From the NCBI RefSeq assembly GCF_011067745.1, contig NZ_JAAMPJ010000007.1:502464-566463 (forward strand): 64,000 nucleotides of DNA. The letters run 5' to 3'. The translations under genes and the position numbers were made by a program. The DNA comes from Lentzea alba. Lineage in GTDB: Bacteria > Actinomycetota > Actinomycetes > Mycobacteriales > Pseudonocardiaceae. Below the pieces are notes generated by a model. The model was not told the DNA's origin and made no database searches. It saw nothing but the letters and a program-made list of their open reading frames with translations. Below are positions 1 to 8,113 of this stretch, piece by piece; the stretch's first letter is position 1; each line of letters opens with the position of its first letter.

Positions 1-81
1 TCGACCGCGTGTCAACAGGATTCGACCGTTGCCGCCGTCGAACGGCCTGTGCCAGCATGGCCGTGGCAGGGGAGGCTGTTG

Positions 82-2982
82 TTGCGCGTCCAGGTTCTCG
101 GCCCGGTGCGGGCCTGGCACGACGGGCGGGAGATCGAACTCGGTCCGGTGGGGAGGCGCGCGGTGCTCGGCCTGCTCGCCCTGTCCGGCGGGCGGGTGGT
201 GCCGCGGGCGGACCTGGTCGACGCGCTGTGGGGCGAGAATCCGCCGCCCAGTGCCGCCAACGTGATCCAGACGCACGTCAAGCACCTGCGCCGGCTGTTC
301 GATCCCGAGCGGCACAGATATGAGCGCAGCACCAGCATTCCGTTCGTCGGCGGTGGTTATGCGTTGCGCCTCCCGGACGACGAGGTCGACGTGGACCGGT
401 TCCGCGACCTCGTGTCGGCGGCCGGTAGGACGAGCGACGCGGAGGAGGTCGCTGGTCTGCTCGGCGCAGCGCTCGGTTTGTGGCAGGGGCGGCCGTTCGC
501 CGACCACCCCGGACTGACCGGGCACGCGAAGGTCGTCGCGTTGCTGAGCGAACGGCGCAACGCGTTGCTCGCCTTCGCCGAGACGATGATCGGGCTGGGC
601 CGGGCGGTGGAGTTGTTGCCACTGCTGGTGGAGCACGCGGCCGACTACCCGTTGGACGAAGCGGTACAGGCGTTTCTCGTACGCGCCTATGCGGCGGCTG
701 GCCGACGGGCTGACGCGTTCGCCGTCTACGACAGCGCTAGGCGGGTGCTGCGGGAAGAACTCGCGATCGGTCCCGGAGCGGAACTCGTTGGTGCGCATGC
801 AACGTTGCTCGACGAACCACCACCGGCGGCGGCCAGGCCTCATCGAGCCGGTCCGGTGCCGGCCCAGCTGCCTGCCAATGCACCCGGTTTCCTGGGCCGT
901 GCCACGGAACTGGCCGTTCTCGACGGGTTGCTCGTCGAACGCGACCCGACGGCGACGCCGGTGATCGCGGTGTGCGGGACGGCCGGTGTGGGCAAGACGG
1001 CCCTGGCTGTCCATTGGGGACACCGGTTGCGCTCCGGGTTCCCGGACGGCCAGCTGTACGTGAACCTGCGCGGTTACGAGGCCGGGAAGCCGCTGGCCAC
1101 CGCGGACGTGCTGGGCGGGTTCCTGGAGGCCCTGGGGGTCGCCGGGGCCACGATCCCGGTCGACGTGGACGCGCGGGCGGCCCGGTACCGGACCGAGGTG
1201 GCCGACCGGCGACTGTTGATCGTGCTGGACAACGCGGCGTCGGTCGAGCAGGTGCGGCTGCTGCTGCCCGGTGCGCCGTCGTGCGTGGTCGTGGTGACGA
1301 GCCGGGACAGCCTGGCGAGCCTGGTCGCGGTGCACGGCGCGCGGCGGCTGGACCTCAAGCCGTTGCGGCGGGGTGACGCGATCACACTGCTGCGCAAGCT
1401 GATCGGTGACCGGATGCGAGCCGAACCCGCCGCCGTGGCCGAGCTCGCCGAACAGTGCGTGTTCCTGCCGTTGCCGTTGCGGGTGGCCGCAGAGCTCGTG
1501 GTCAGCCGGCCGGAGACCGCGCTGGCCGAGCTGGTCGAGGAGCTCGGCGACCGGCAACGGCGGCTGCGGCTGCTCGACGGCGGCGGTGACGACCGGGCGG
1601 CGGTGCGCGAGGTGATTTCCTGGTCCTACAAGCACCTTCCGGCGCAGGCCGCGCGGCTGTTCCGGCTGCTGGGCGTGCATCCCGGCCGCGACTTCGACCT
1701 GGCCTGCGCCGCCGCGCTCGCCGACCTCGACCCCGACACCGCGGGCCGGCTGCTGGACGTGCTCGTCCGGGCGCACCTGGTCGACCGCGGGCCGACCGGG
1801 CGGTGCGGAATGCACGACCTGCTCCGCGCCTACGCCGTCGACCTGGTGCAGGGCGAGGCAGAGCGGTCCGCCGCGTTCGACCGGCTGCTGGACCACTACC
1901 TGACTTCCGCGGCCGCGGCGATGGACGCCGTCTACCCCACCGGCCGGGCGGCCGTGACCGCACCGGTGGCCGACCCGGCCCGGATGCGCGCGTGGCTCGA
2001 CGCCGAACGGCTCAACCTGACCGACCTCTGCGCGTTCGCCGCCGGTCACGACCGTCCTGAGCAGGCGATGCGCCTGGCCGAGATGCTGTACCGCTACCTC
2101 GAAGCCGGGCACCACTCCGAGGCGCTCGTCGTGCACACCAACGGTTTGCGCGCGGCACGCCTGGTCGGCGACCGCGAGGGCGAGGCACGGGCGTTGACGA
2201 ACCTGGGCGCCGTGCACCGCCTGCTCGGCCGCTACGGCCCCGCGGCAGCCCGCCTGCGCCAGTCGCTGCGCCTGCACCGCGACCGCTCCGACCGGGCCGG
2301 CGAGGCACGCGCGTTGTCACACCTCGGCATCGTCGAGGACCGGCTCGGTGACGTCGACGCCTCCGTCGGCTACCTCCAGCAGGCGCTCACCCGGTATCGC
2401 GAACTGGGCGACCGGCACGGCACGGCCTCGGCGCTGACCAACCTCGGCACCGTGCAGGGGCAGACGGGAGACCACGCTGGCGCCGCCGACACCCTGACCG
2501 CGGGCCGGAACCTGTTCCGCGAACTCGGCGACCGAGCCGGCGAGGCGACCGCCCTGACCAACCTGGCCGAGGCGTACACGTACCTGGGCCGCCACACCGC
2601 CGCCGCGGCACACCTGCACGAGGCGCTCGCCCACTTCCGCGACCTGGGTCACCGCTACGGGGAAGCCGCGGCACTGTCCACTTTGGGCCAGGTCCACGTC
2701 CACTTGGGCCACCCTGAGGAGGCGATCGGGCTGCACGAGGAGGCTCTGGAGATCTTCCGGGCGACCGGGCACCGGTACGGCGAGGCGAACACGCTGAACG
2801 GTCTGGCCGAGGCCCTGCGCGCGGCCGGCCGACCGGGAGCGGCTGCCGCCCATCGGGAGGCGTTGGCGATCGCGACCGAGACCGGCGACCAGGACGAGCA
2901 GTCCCGTGCGGCAGCTGGCATCGCGTTGTGCGGTGAGGACACGTCGGCTGGCCCGCGGGCAAGTTCTGCGTTCAGGTCCTAG
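82..2982 (+). CDS. SARP/AfsR-type transcriptional regulator with NB-ARC and TPR domains
   Basis: Large cytoplasmic transcriptional activator of the SARP (AfsR/DnrI) class, about 966 aa. An N-terminal winged-helix DNA-binding domain (starting RVQVLGPV, with VGRRAVLGLLAL) leads into a bacterial transcriptional activation domain (to about residue 240). Next comes an NB-ARC NTPase with Walker A GTAGVGKT and the Walker-B-like RLLIVLDN, then a long TPR array with repeated A-L-T-N-L-G helices to the C-terminus. I chose the TTG at 82 because AGGGGAGG lies six bases upstream and SARPs usually begin M-R-hydrophobic-x-V-L-G-P; an ATG at 49 in frame would add 11 residues. It stands alone and converges on the SNF2 gene. 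Such proteins often activate secondary metabolism, but 11.5 kb and unrelated genes separate it from the NRPS cluster, so a link is inference. The family call is firm; the target is unknown. Confidence 0.93.
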   Translation: MRVQVLGPVRAWHDGREIELGPVGRRAVLGLLALSGGRVVPRADLVDALWGENPPPSAANVIQTHVKHLRRLFDPERHRYERSTSIPFVGGGYALRLPDDEVDVDRFRDLVSAAGRTSDAEEVAGLLGAALGLWQGRPFADHPGLTGHAKVVALLSERRNALLAFAETMIGLGRAVELLPLLVEHAADYPLDEAVQAFLVRAYAAAGRRADAFAVYDSARRVLREELAIGPGAELVGAHATLLDEPPPAAARPHRAGPVPAQLPANAPGFLGRATELAVLDGLLVERDPTATPVIAVCGTAGVGKTALAVHWGHRLRSGFPDGQLYVNLRGYEAGKPLATADVLGGFLEALGVAGATIPVDVDARAARYRTEVADRRLLIVLDNAASVEQVRLLLPGAPSCVVVVTSRDSLASLVAVHGARRLDLKPLRRGDAITLLRKLIGDRMRAEPAAVAELAEQCVFLPLPLRVAAELVVSRPETALAELVEELGDRQRRLRLLDGGGDDRAAVREVISWSYKHLPAQAARLFRLLGVHPGRDFDLACAAALADLDPDTAGRLLDVLVRAHLVDRGPTGRCGMHDLLRAYAVDLVQGEAERSAAFDRLLDHYLTSAAAAMDAVYPTGRAAVTAPVADPARMRAWLDAERLNLTDLCAFAAGHDRPEQAMRLAEMLYRYLEAGHHSEALVVHTNGLRAARLVGDREGEARALTNLGAVHRLLGRYGPAAARLRQSLRLHRDRSDRAGEARALSHLGIVEDRLGDVDASVGYLQQALTRYRELGDRHGTASALTNLGTVQGQTGDHAGAADTLTAGRNLFRELGDRAGEATALTNLAEAYTYLGRHTAAAAHLHEALAHFRDLGHRYGEAAALSTLGQVHVHLGHPEEAIGLHEEALEIFRATGHRYGEANTLNGLAEALRAAGRPGAAAAHREALAIATETGDQDEQSRAAAGIALCGEDTSAGPRASSAFRS

Positions 2983-3030
2983 GCAGGCCGCCAGAAGTTG
3001 TGTCCGTTACCCCGCCAGACCAGTGCCCAC

Positions 3031-3069
3031 CCCTGCCCCGCCCTCATTTTCCCGGGCGGTTGGGCAGGG
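3031..3069. terminator. Bidirectional hairpin terminator
   Basis: A 13-bp GC-rich stem, 3031-3043 paired with 3054-3058 plus 3062-3069 (three-base bulge), encloses a T-rich loop. It sits between the convergent SARP and SNF2 genes and could end both transcripts. No U-tract follows, as is usual in actinomycetes. Confidence 0.65.
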
Positions 3070-3130
3070 ACGAGGTGCTTCTCGGCGCCGACCGGCACGG
3101 AGGTTTCGGACAGCACTTCCGGCCAGGTAC

Positions 3131-5272
3131 TCAGAGGCCAAGGCGCTGCTGCTCGGCCTGCACCACTCGCTGCTCCACCGACACCGCGGAGTCCAGTGCG
3201 CTCGCGTGCGAGTGCTTCGTGTCGCTTTCGCGCGCGTAGTGGTCGAACAGCAGGGTCTTGTGGTCGCGGATCTCCTGCACCCGTGCGTCCACGCTGTCCT
3301 TGACCAGCAGCCGGTGCACGTGAACCTTGCGGACCTGGCCCATCCGGTGACAACGGGCGATCGCCTGGTCCTCGGTGCTCGGCTTCCACTGCGGTTCGGC
3401 GATGATCACCACGGACGCGGCCTGGATGTTGAGGCCCACACCGCCCGCCTCGATCTGGGCCACCAGCACCGCGTGGTCCTCGCTCGCCGTGAACGCGTCC
3501 ACCAGTTGCTGACGGCCCTGCGCCGACGTCGCGCCGGTCAGGGGACCGAAGACTTCGACGTGGTCCGCGACCGTTTCCAGCACGTCGTGGAAGTAGGAGA
3601 ACACCACGACCTTCCAGCCGTTGTCCCGCGACTCCTCGATGATCTCCAGCAGCCGCTCCAGCTTCGCCGAGCCGCGGGGCGTGCCCGGTGCGAAGGCGGC
3701 GCGGCGCATCGCCATCAGGTTCCCCTCGCGCACCGCGTCGAGGTACGCACGCCGGTCCTGCTTGCCGAACTCGACCCAGTCCTCCATCTCCAGCAGCTCC
3801 GGCAACTCCCCCAGCACGTCCTCCTGGTTGCGCCGCAGGTACACCGGTGCGACGACGCGGCGGAAGGCCTTCGCTCCCACCACGGCGTCGACGGCGCCCG
3901 TGCGGGCCGCGACGCCCGGCTGGAGATAGCCGACCAGGTTGCGGAACTCCTCGACGCGGTTCTCCATCGGCGTGCCGGTGAGCAGCACTGCCCGCTCCGC
4001 GCGCTGCACGATCGTGTTGACCGCCTGGGAACGTTGCGTGTCCGGGTTCTTCACGTAGTGCGCCTCGTCGACCACGACCAGCGCCGGGCGGAACCTTTTC
4101 GGCAGCACCAGTTTCGGCAACGTGCCGAACGTCGTCACGCCGACGCCGCCCTGCGCCAGCCACTCCCCGACCGCGCCGTCACGGCCCGCGCCGTGCATCC
4201 GGTGCGTCACGAGGTCGCTGTGCCTGGCGATCTCGTTGACCCAGTTGACGACGACGCTCGCCGGGCAGACCACCAGGAACCCGCGCCGCCCACCGGCGGC
4301 GAGGCTGGCCATCACCGCGATGGCCTCGATCGTCTTGCCCAGTCCCATTTCATCGCCGATGATGACGCGTTTGCGGGCCAGTGCGAACTTCGCTCCGAAC
4401 ACCTGGTAGCCGCGCAGCGACACCTTCAGCAGGCTGGTGTCCAGGGTGGTCGCATCGACCTCGTGCTCGATGTCGGCCGGGACGAAACCCTTGGCAGCAC
4501 TGCGATCCGGCATCGCGTCCGCACCGGCGAGGTCGGCGAGGAGCGTGTTGTAGGCAGCCGCGTCGAGCTCGTAGTCGCGCCACAACGCGCGGTGATCCAG
4601 GTCCGGCACGCGCAGCTGCTTGCCCACCGCGCGCAACGCCGCCACGTCGCGACTGGCCAGCAGGGCCTCGAGCCGGTCGAGCGCGTCGATGGCGGCCTGC
4701 CGGTTCTTCCGCAACGAGAAGAACATCCGCACCCGGCTCCAGGCACGGGACGCGGCGCGCACGTCGGCGTCGACCCTGCCCAGCACGTCTCCGAGCGGCT
4801 CGCGCAGCGGACCGACGAGCTGATTGGCCCTGCGCAGCTTGGACATCAGCTGCAGCAGCTCGGTCTGGGCGCGGTCTGGGCGGTCGGGGTTCAGCCGGAC
4901 CGTCGTGTCGCGCGCGACGCCGTCGACGACGGCGCGGGCGACCCGCACGATCTGCTCGGCGGACTGCCGGCCGACTCCGGGCACGCCGTCGAGCTGTTCC
5001 GGGCGCGCCTCGGCGACGTCGGCGACGGTCCGGTACCCGGCGGCCTTCAGCTTGCTCAGCCGCAGGTTCGCCTTCGTGTCGCGGAGCTTGTCCACCGGCA
5101 TGGCGCGAAGCTGGTCGGCCACCAGCGAGTTCCGGACCTCCTGGTACTGCGCGGCGGCGAGCGCGAGCAGCCGATCCGGTTCCGCGCGCACCCCTGCCGC
5201 CTCGGCGCGGAACGCCTTCGCGGCGGCCAGCACCGCGCGAGCATGCCTACCGACCTTCGACGAGTCGTCCAC
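3131..5272 (-). CDS. SNF2-family DEAD/DEAH-like helicase
   Basis: ATP-dependent DNA translocase of the SNF2/Rad54 superfamily, about 713 aa, cytoplasmic. The N-terminal half carries a helix-hairpin-helix segment (LDGVPGVGRQSAEQI), consistent with DNA binding. The helicase core follows: motif I GDEMGLGKT, motif II DEAH, motif III LLTGTPMEN, and in the second RecA lobe the QAIARCHRMGQ motif VI. I chose the GTG at 5272 because GGAAGGA lies just upstream and the longer open frame (to 5452) extends into AT-richer promoter-like DNA with no family similarity. It is a single-gene unit, divergent from the GH62 gene. Possible roles are DNA repair, chromosome remodelling or phage defence; the context gives no partner such as a methylase or nuclease, so I do not assign one. 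Confidence 0.9.
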   Translation of the reverse strand: MDDSSKVGRHARAVLAAAKAFRAEAAGVRAEPDRLLALAAAQYQEVRNSLVADQLRAMPVDKLRDTKANLRLSKLKAAGYRTVADVAEARPEQLDGVPGVGRQSAEQIVRVARAVVDGVARDTTVRLNPDRPDRAQTELLQLMSKLRRANQLVGPLREPLGDVLGRVDADVRAASRAWSRVRMFFSLRKNRQAAIDALDRLEALLASRDVAALRAVGKQLRVPDLDHRALWRDYELDAAAYNTLLADLAGADAMPDRSAAKGFVPADIEHEVDATTLDTSLLKVSLRGYQVFGAKFALARKRVIIGDEMGLGKTIEAIAVMASLAAGGRRGFLVVCPASVVVNWVNEIARHSDLVTHRMHGAGRDGAVGEWLAQGGVGVTTFGTLPKLVLPKRFRPALVVVDEAHYVKNPDTQRSQAVNTIVQRAERAVLLTGTPMENRVEEFRNLVGYLQPGVAARTGAVDAVVGAKAFRRVVAPVYLRRNQEDVLGELPELLEMEDWVEFGKQDRRAYLDAVREGNLMAMRRAAFAPGTPRGSAKLERLLEIIEESRDNGWKVVVFSYFHDVLETVADHVEVFGPLTGATSAQGRQQLVDAFTASEDHAVLVAQIEAGGVGLNIQAASVVIIAEPQWKPSTEDQAIARCHRMGQVRKVHVHRLLVKDSVDARVQEIRDHKTLLFDHYARESDTKHSHASALDSAVSVEQRVVQAEQQRLGL

Positions 5273-5474
5273 CCGTGTCCTTCCGTCAGGCGGCCAGAGG
5301 TTACCTCGACAGAGATCATTTTGTCGATCAACGGAATGCAACTCGTTCCCGAGATACCACCACGAAAAGAAACGCAAGCACCGATCTAAATCGTGAACTT
5401 CATCCAGCACACTGCCGATTCGACGATTTCGCTGTCGAATGCCGTTCGACAACGTCGCAGGTCAAACCCCATAC

Positions 5475-5489
5475 GCTAAAACATTTAGC
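5475..5489. promoter_or_regulatory. Perfect palindrome upstream of GH62 gene (candidate operator)
   Basis: GCTAAA-ACA-TTTAGC, a perfect 15-bp dyad in the 305-bp divergent spacer between the SNF2 and GH62 genes (5273-5577). The surrounding DNA is clearly AT-richer than the genes. Its size and symmetry suit a LacI- or GntR-type repressor, but no regulator gene is adjacent. Confidence 0.45.
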
Positions 5490-5532
5490 ACTTGAACACA
5501 CGGGGAGAATCTGGCAGCTTCACAAGGACGGA

Positions 5533-5546
5533 TGTTAACGCTAACA
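5533..5546. promoter_or_regulatory. LacI-type operator candidate for GH62 gene
   Basis: TGTTAACGCTAACA, with arms TGTTA/TAACA around a central ACGC, ends 31 bases before the GTG start. Palindromes centred on CG are typical of LacI-family sugar repressors that control glycoside hydrolases in actinomycetes. The position over a probable transcription start fits repression relieved by an arabinose- or xylan-derived sugar. Inference from form and position. Confidence 0.5.
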
Positions 5547-5577
5547 CTCCGCGGCCCGACTTCGAAGGAGAATCATC

Positions 5578-7077
5578 GTGGATTCGATGGGCCAAGTCCC
5601 GCCGAGCAGACCACGCCGGTCGGCGCGCCGTCGTCGGGCGTCCGCGCTGAGCACTGTGCTCGCGACCGTCCTCGCGGCCGCCGCGGTGGTCGCGATCGAC
5701 ACCGGTGCGGCGTCGGCGGCGACCGTCGACACCAACGCGTGGTACGTGTTGGTCAATCGCAACAGCGGCAAGGCGATGGACGTCGCGGGCGCTTCCTCCG
5801 CCGACGGCGCGGTGGTCCAGCAGTGGTCCCGTCACGACGGCGCCAACCAGCAGTGGCAGTTCGTGGATTCCGGCGGCGGCTACTACCGCTTGAAGTCCAA
5901 GGGTTCCGGCAAGGTCGTCGACGTGAACAACTGGTCGACCGCCGACGGCGGGAAGATCCAGCAGTGGACCGATCTCAACGGCACCAACCAGCAGTTCCGG
6001 CTCGCCGACTCCGACGGCGGCCACGTCAGGCTGATCAACCGCAACAGCGGCAAGGCCGCCGAGGTGACCGGCCAGTCGACCGCGGACGGGGCGGCCGTCG
6101 TGCAGTACAGCGATCGCAACGGCTCCAACCAGCAGTGGCAACTCGTCCGCGTCGGTGACACCGGCGGTTCCTGCCGGCTCCCGTCGACCTACCGCTGGTC
6201 GTCGACCGGCGTGCTGGCGAACCCGAAGGCGGGCTGGGTCTCGCTCAAGGACTTCAGCACCGTCGTCCACAACGGCAAGCACCTGGTGTACGGCTCGACG
6301 GTCGACTCGGCCGGGCAGAACTACGGCTCGATGAACTTCGGACCGTTCACCAACTGGTCGGACATGGCCTCCGCCCCGCAGAACACGATGAACATCGGCA
6401 CCGTCGCGCCCACGTTGCTCTACTTCGCGCCGAAGAACATCTGGGTGCTCGCCTACCAGTGGGGCCCGACCACGTTCAGCTACCGCACCAGCAGCGACCC
6501 CACCAACGCCAACGGGTGGTCGTCCCCGCAACCGCTCTTCACCGGCAACATCCCCGGCGGCGGCGCGCTCGACCAGACGCTCATCGCCGACGGCACGAAC
6601 ATGTACATGTTCTTCGCCGGTGACAACGGCAACATCTACCGCGCCAGCATGCCGATCGGGAACTTCCCGGGCAACTTCGGCACGTCGTACACGACGATCA
6701 TGACCGACACGAGGGAGAGGCTGTTCGAGGCGGTCGAGGTCTACAAGGTCAAGGACCAGAACCAGTACCTCATGCTCGTCGAGGCCATGGGCGCGAACGG
6801 ACGCTACTTCCGCTCGTTCACCTCCCCCACCCTCAACGGCTCCTGGACCCCGCAGGCCGACACCGAGAGCAACCCGTTCGCCGGCAAGGCGAACAGCGGC
6901 GCCACCTGGACCAACGACATCAGCCACGGCGACCTGGTGCGCACCAACCCCGACCAGACCAAGACCATCGACCCCTGCAACCTCCAGCTCCTCTACCAGG
7001 GACGCAGCCCCAGCTCGAACGGGCTCCCGTACAACTCGCTGCCCTGGCGGCCGGCAGTGCTGACCCTGCAGCGCTGA
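5578..7077 (+). CDS. Secreted alpha-L-arabinofuranosidase (GH62) with N-terminal ricin-type lectin/CBM13
   Basis: Extracellular arabinoxylan-debranching enzyme, 499 aa. A Sec signal peptide with an arginine-rich n-region (RRSARRRR), an alanine-rich core and a likely cut after GAASA (about residue 47) starts the protein. A CBM13 ricin B-like domain (about residues 50-195) follows with three repeats of the N-R-N-S-G-K and NQQW type. The rest is a GH62 catalytic domain beginning CRLPSTYRWSSTGVLANPK and containing the family motifs VLAYQWGP, LDQTLIADG and the late ISHGDLVR. The GTG at 5578 follows GAAGGAG. It is a monocistronic unit with a strong terminator after it and operator-like palindromes before it. 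The order is lectin first, catalytic domain second; in many Streptomyces GH62 enzymes the binding module is also N-terminal. Function call is strong. Confidence 0.93.
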   Translation: MDSMGQVPPSRPRRSARRRRASALSTVLATVLAAAAVVAIDTGAASAATVDTNAWYVLVNRNSGKAMDVAGASSADGAVVQQWSRHDGANQQWQFVDSGGGYYRLKSKGSGKVVDVNNWSTADGGKIQQWTDLNGTNQQFRLADSDGGHVRLINRNSGKAAEVTGQSTADGAAVVQYSDRNGSNQQWQLVRVGDTGGSCRLPSTYRWSSTGVLANPKAGWVSLKDFSTVVHNGKHLVYGSTVDSAGQNYGSMNFGPFTNWSDMASAPQNTMNIGTVAPTLLYFAPKNIWVLAYQWGPTTFSYRTSSDPTNANGWSSPQPLFTGNIPGGGALDQTLIADGTNMYMFFAGDNGNIYRASMPIGNFPGNFGTSYTTIMTDTRERLFEAVEVYKVKDQNQYLMLVEAMGANGRYFRSFTSPTLNGSWTPQADTESNPFAGKANSGATWTNDISHGDLVRTNPDQTKTIDPCNLQLLYQGRSPSSNGLPYNSLPWRPAVLTLQR

Positions 7078-7105
7078 TCACCTGACACAGGGCCGTCTTC
7101 GGCCT

Positions 7106-7145
7106 GGCCGGCGCCCTCACCGCTCATCGGGTGAGGGCGCCGGCC
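7106..7145. terminator. Strong hairpin terminator after GH62 gene
   Basis: A perfect 16-bp stem (7106-7121 with 7130-7145) with an 8-base loop lies 29 bases past the GH62 stop codon. The stop codon of the minus-strand DJ-1-like remnant lies in the loop, so it could once have ended both genes. Confidence 0.75.
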
Positions 7146-7306
7146 TGGGTGAAGGGGTCCCACCCCGGATCGGTGTGCACGTCGAGTTCGAGGTAGTCGG
7201 CGACTTCCTCGGCGACTTCGGCGCCGTGCAGGTGCCGGATCAGGGCCGCCGTCATGTCCATTCCCGCGGCCACGCCGGAGGAGGTCCACCGGTTGCGGTC
7301 TTCCAC
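7124..7306 (-). pseudogene. C-terminal remnant of a DJ-1/PfpI-family protein
   Basis: About 60 codons resembling only the C-terminal end of a DJ-1/PfpI (isonitrile-hydratase/ThiJ-like) protein. The piece RWTSSGVAAGMDMTAALI matches the family's T-S-G-G-V-A-A-G-x-D-x-A helix start, and it ends with the usual PF-x-x-A-G tail. The nucleophile-elbow cysteine and the N-terminal two-thirds are missing. The homology stops near 7306, where a CopC-like fragment begins on the other strand. No convincing start or ribosome site is present. I read this as a deletion scar; expression is doubtful. Confidence 0.6.
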
Positions 7307-7308
7307 CC

Positions 7309-7635
7309 GTGAGCGGCCCGGACGGTACGAAGTGGACGGTCGGTGCGGCCGCCGTCGCCGGTGCCGTCGTCACCGCTCCGGTGACCGCGACCGGTCCGGC
7401 CGGCACGTACACCATCACCTGGAAAGTCGTCTCCGGCGACGGCGACCCGGTCAGCGGCACGATCGACTTCTCCCTCAGCGCGCCCGCAACCACAACCACA
7501 ACCACGACCACGACCACCACCGTGCCGACGACCACGGTCGTCGCCGCCACTTCCAGTGCCGCACCTGCCGCTCAGGCCGAGAGCGACAACGGTGGCGTGC
7601 CGATCTGGGTCACCCTCGCGCCAGCCTCGCGAGGC
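7309..7635 (+). pseudogene. Remnant of a CopC-domain (copper-resistance-like) secreted protein
   Basis: The reading frame contains the C-terminal half of a CopC/YobA-type domain: GPAGTYTITWKVVS followed by GDPVSGTIDFSLSAP is the family signature ending. An 11-threonine linker and an Ala/Ser stretch follow. It then reaches GGVPIWVTLAP, the usual start of the C-terminal anchor helix, and changes abruptly into unrelated sequence. The signal peptide, the N-terminal half with the copper-binding histidine, and the membrane anchor are all missing. The 5' break coincides with the 3' break of the DJ-1 remnant, so both were probably cut by the same rearrangement. A short product could be made from the GTG at 7309 but would not be secreted. 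Confidence 0.6.
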
Positions 7636-7640
7636 CAAGC

Positions 7641-7706
7641 GGTGGTAAATTGGTGGTATCCGAATCGCCTCACGGGTGGTAAGGTCGGTGTCCGTCGGTA
7701 AGGTCG
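7641..7706 (+). repeat. Short direct repeats upstream of the Xre-like gene (candidate autoregulatory operator)
   Basis: GGTGGTA occurs at 7641-7647, 7652-7658 and 7675-7681. The longer GGTAAGGTCG occurs at 7678-7687 and 7697-7706, 19 bp apart, close to two helical turns. The block ends 16 bases before the start codon at 7723. Antitoxin-type regulators often bind such iterated sites in their own promoter; this role is inference. Confidence 0.4.
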
Positions 7707-7722
7707 CAGGTGAGGAGCCTCC

Positions 7723-8109
7723 ATGTCGTCCACCCGTTTGTTGTGGGCCGAGGCTCACCGCGTCACCATCCGGCTCAACATCCACGAGATCGTCAGCCAG
7801 CTCAACGCCCACCTCGGCGCCACGCTGGTGGCGACGTTGGCCGGCGTGAGCGACCGGAAGCTGCCGTACCGGTGGGCCAAGCCCGACGGCCCCGTACCGG
7901 GAGATTCGGCGCTGCAGCGGTTGCAGACGGCCCACCGGATCTGGCACGTCCTCAGCACGAACGAGCCTGAGCAGGTCGTGCGCGCGTGGTTCATCGGCGC
8001 GAACCCGTTGCTCGACGAGACGCCGCCGGTGATGGCGTTGCGCGAGGGCGATCTGCGCGGCACGGCCAAGGCCGCCGAGTCCTTCATCGACGGCACCTGG
8101 CACGGGTGA
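7723..8109 (+). CDS. Xre/MbcA/ParS-like antitoxin-type regulator
   Basis: Small protein of 128 aa. Residues about 15-60 form a probable helix-turn-helix (ATLVATLAGVSDRKLPYRWA). The C-terminal half resembles the MbcA/ParS/Xre antitoxin toxin-binding domain (DUF2384): a helix LQRLQTAHRIWHVL, then the family-like AWFIGANPLLDETPPV and a closing ALREG segment. In RES-Xre systems this domain binds and neutralises a RES-domain NAD+-degrading toxin. The ATG at 7723 has GAGGAG upstream. It is convergent with the RES gene, with only four bases between the stop codons, rather than lying upstream on the same strand as in the usual operon. Pairing with the RES protein is strongly suggested by adjacency; regulation could come from the repeats just upstream. 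Confidence 0.7.
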   Translation: MSSTRLLWAEAHRVTIRLNIHEIVSQLNAHLGATLVATLAGVSDRKLPYRWAKPDGPVPGDSALQRLQTAHRIWHVLSTNEPEQVVRAWFIGANPLLDETPPVMALREGDLRGTAKAAESFIDGTWHG

Positions 8110-8113
8110 GTTC

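Noticed and set aside
2906..5389. Long plus-strand open frame opposite the SNF2 gene
   Set aside because: Product is Arg/His/Val-rich without any family motif; it mirrors the codon structure of the clear helicase on the minus strand.
7485..7545. ACC/ACA/ACG repeat run as a CRISPR or minisatellite
   Set aside because: It is a poly-threonine linker of the CopC-like fragment with irregular codons and no spacer structure.
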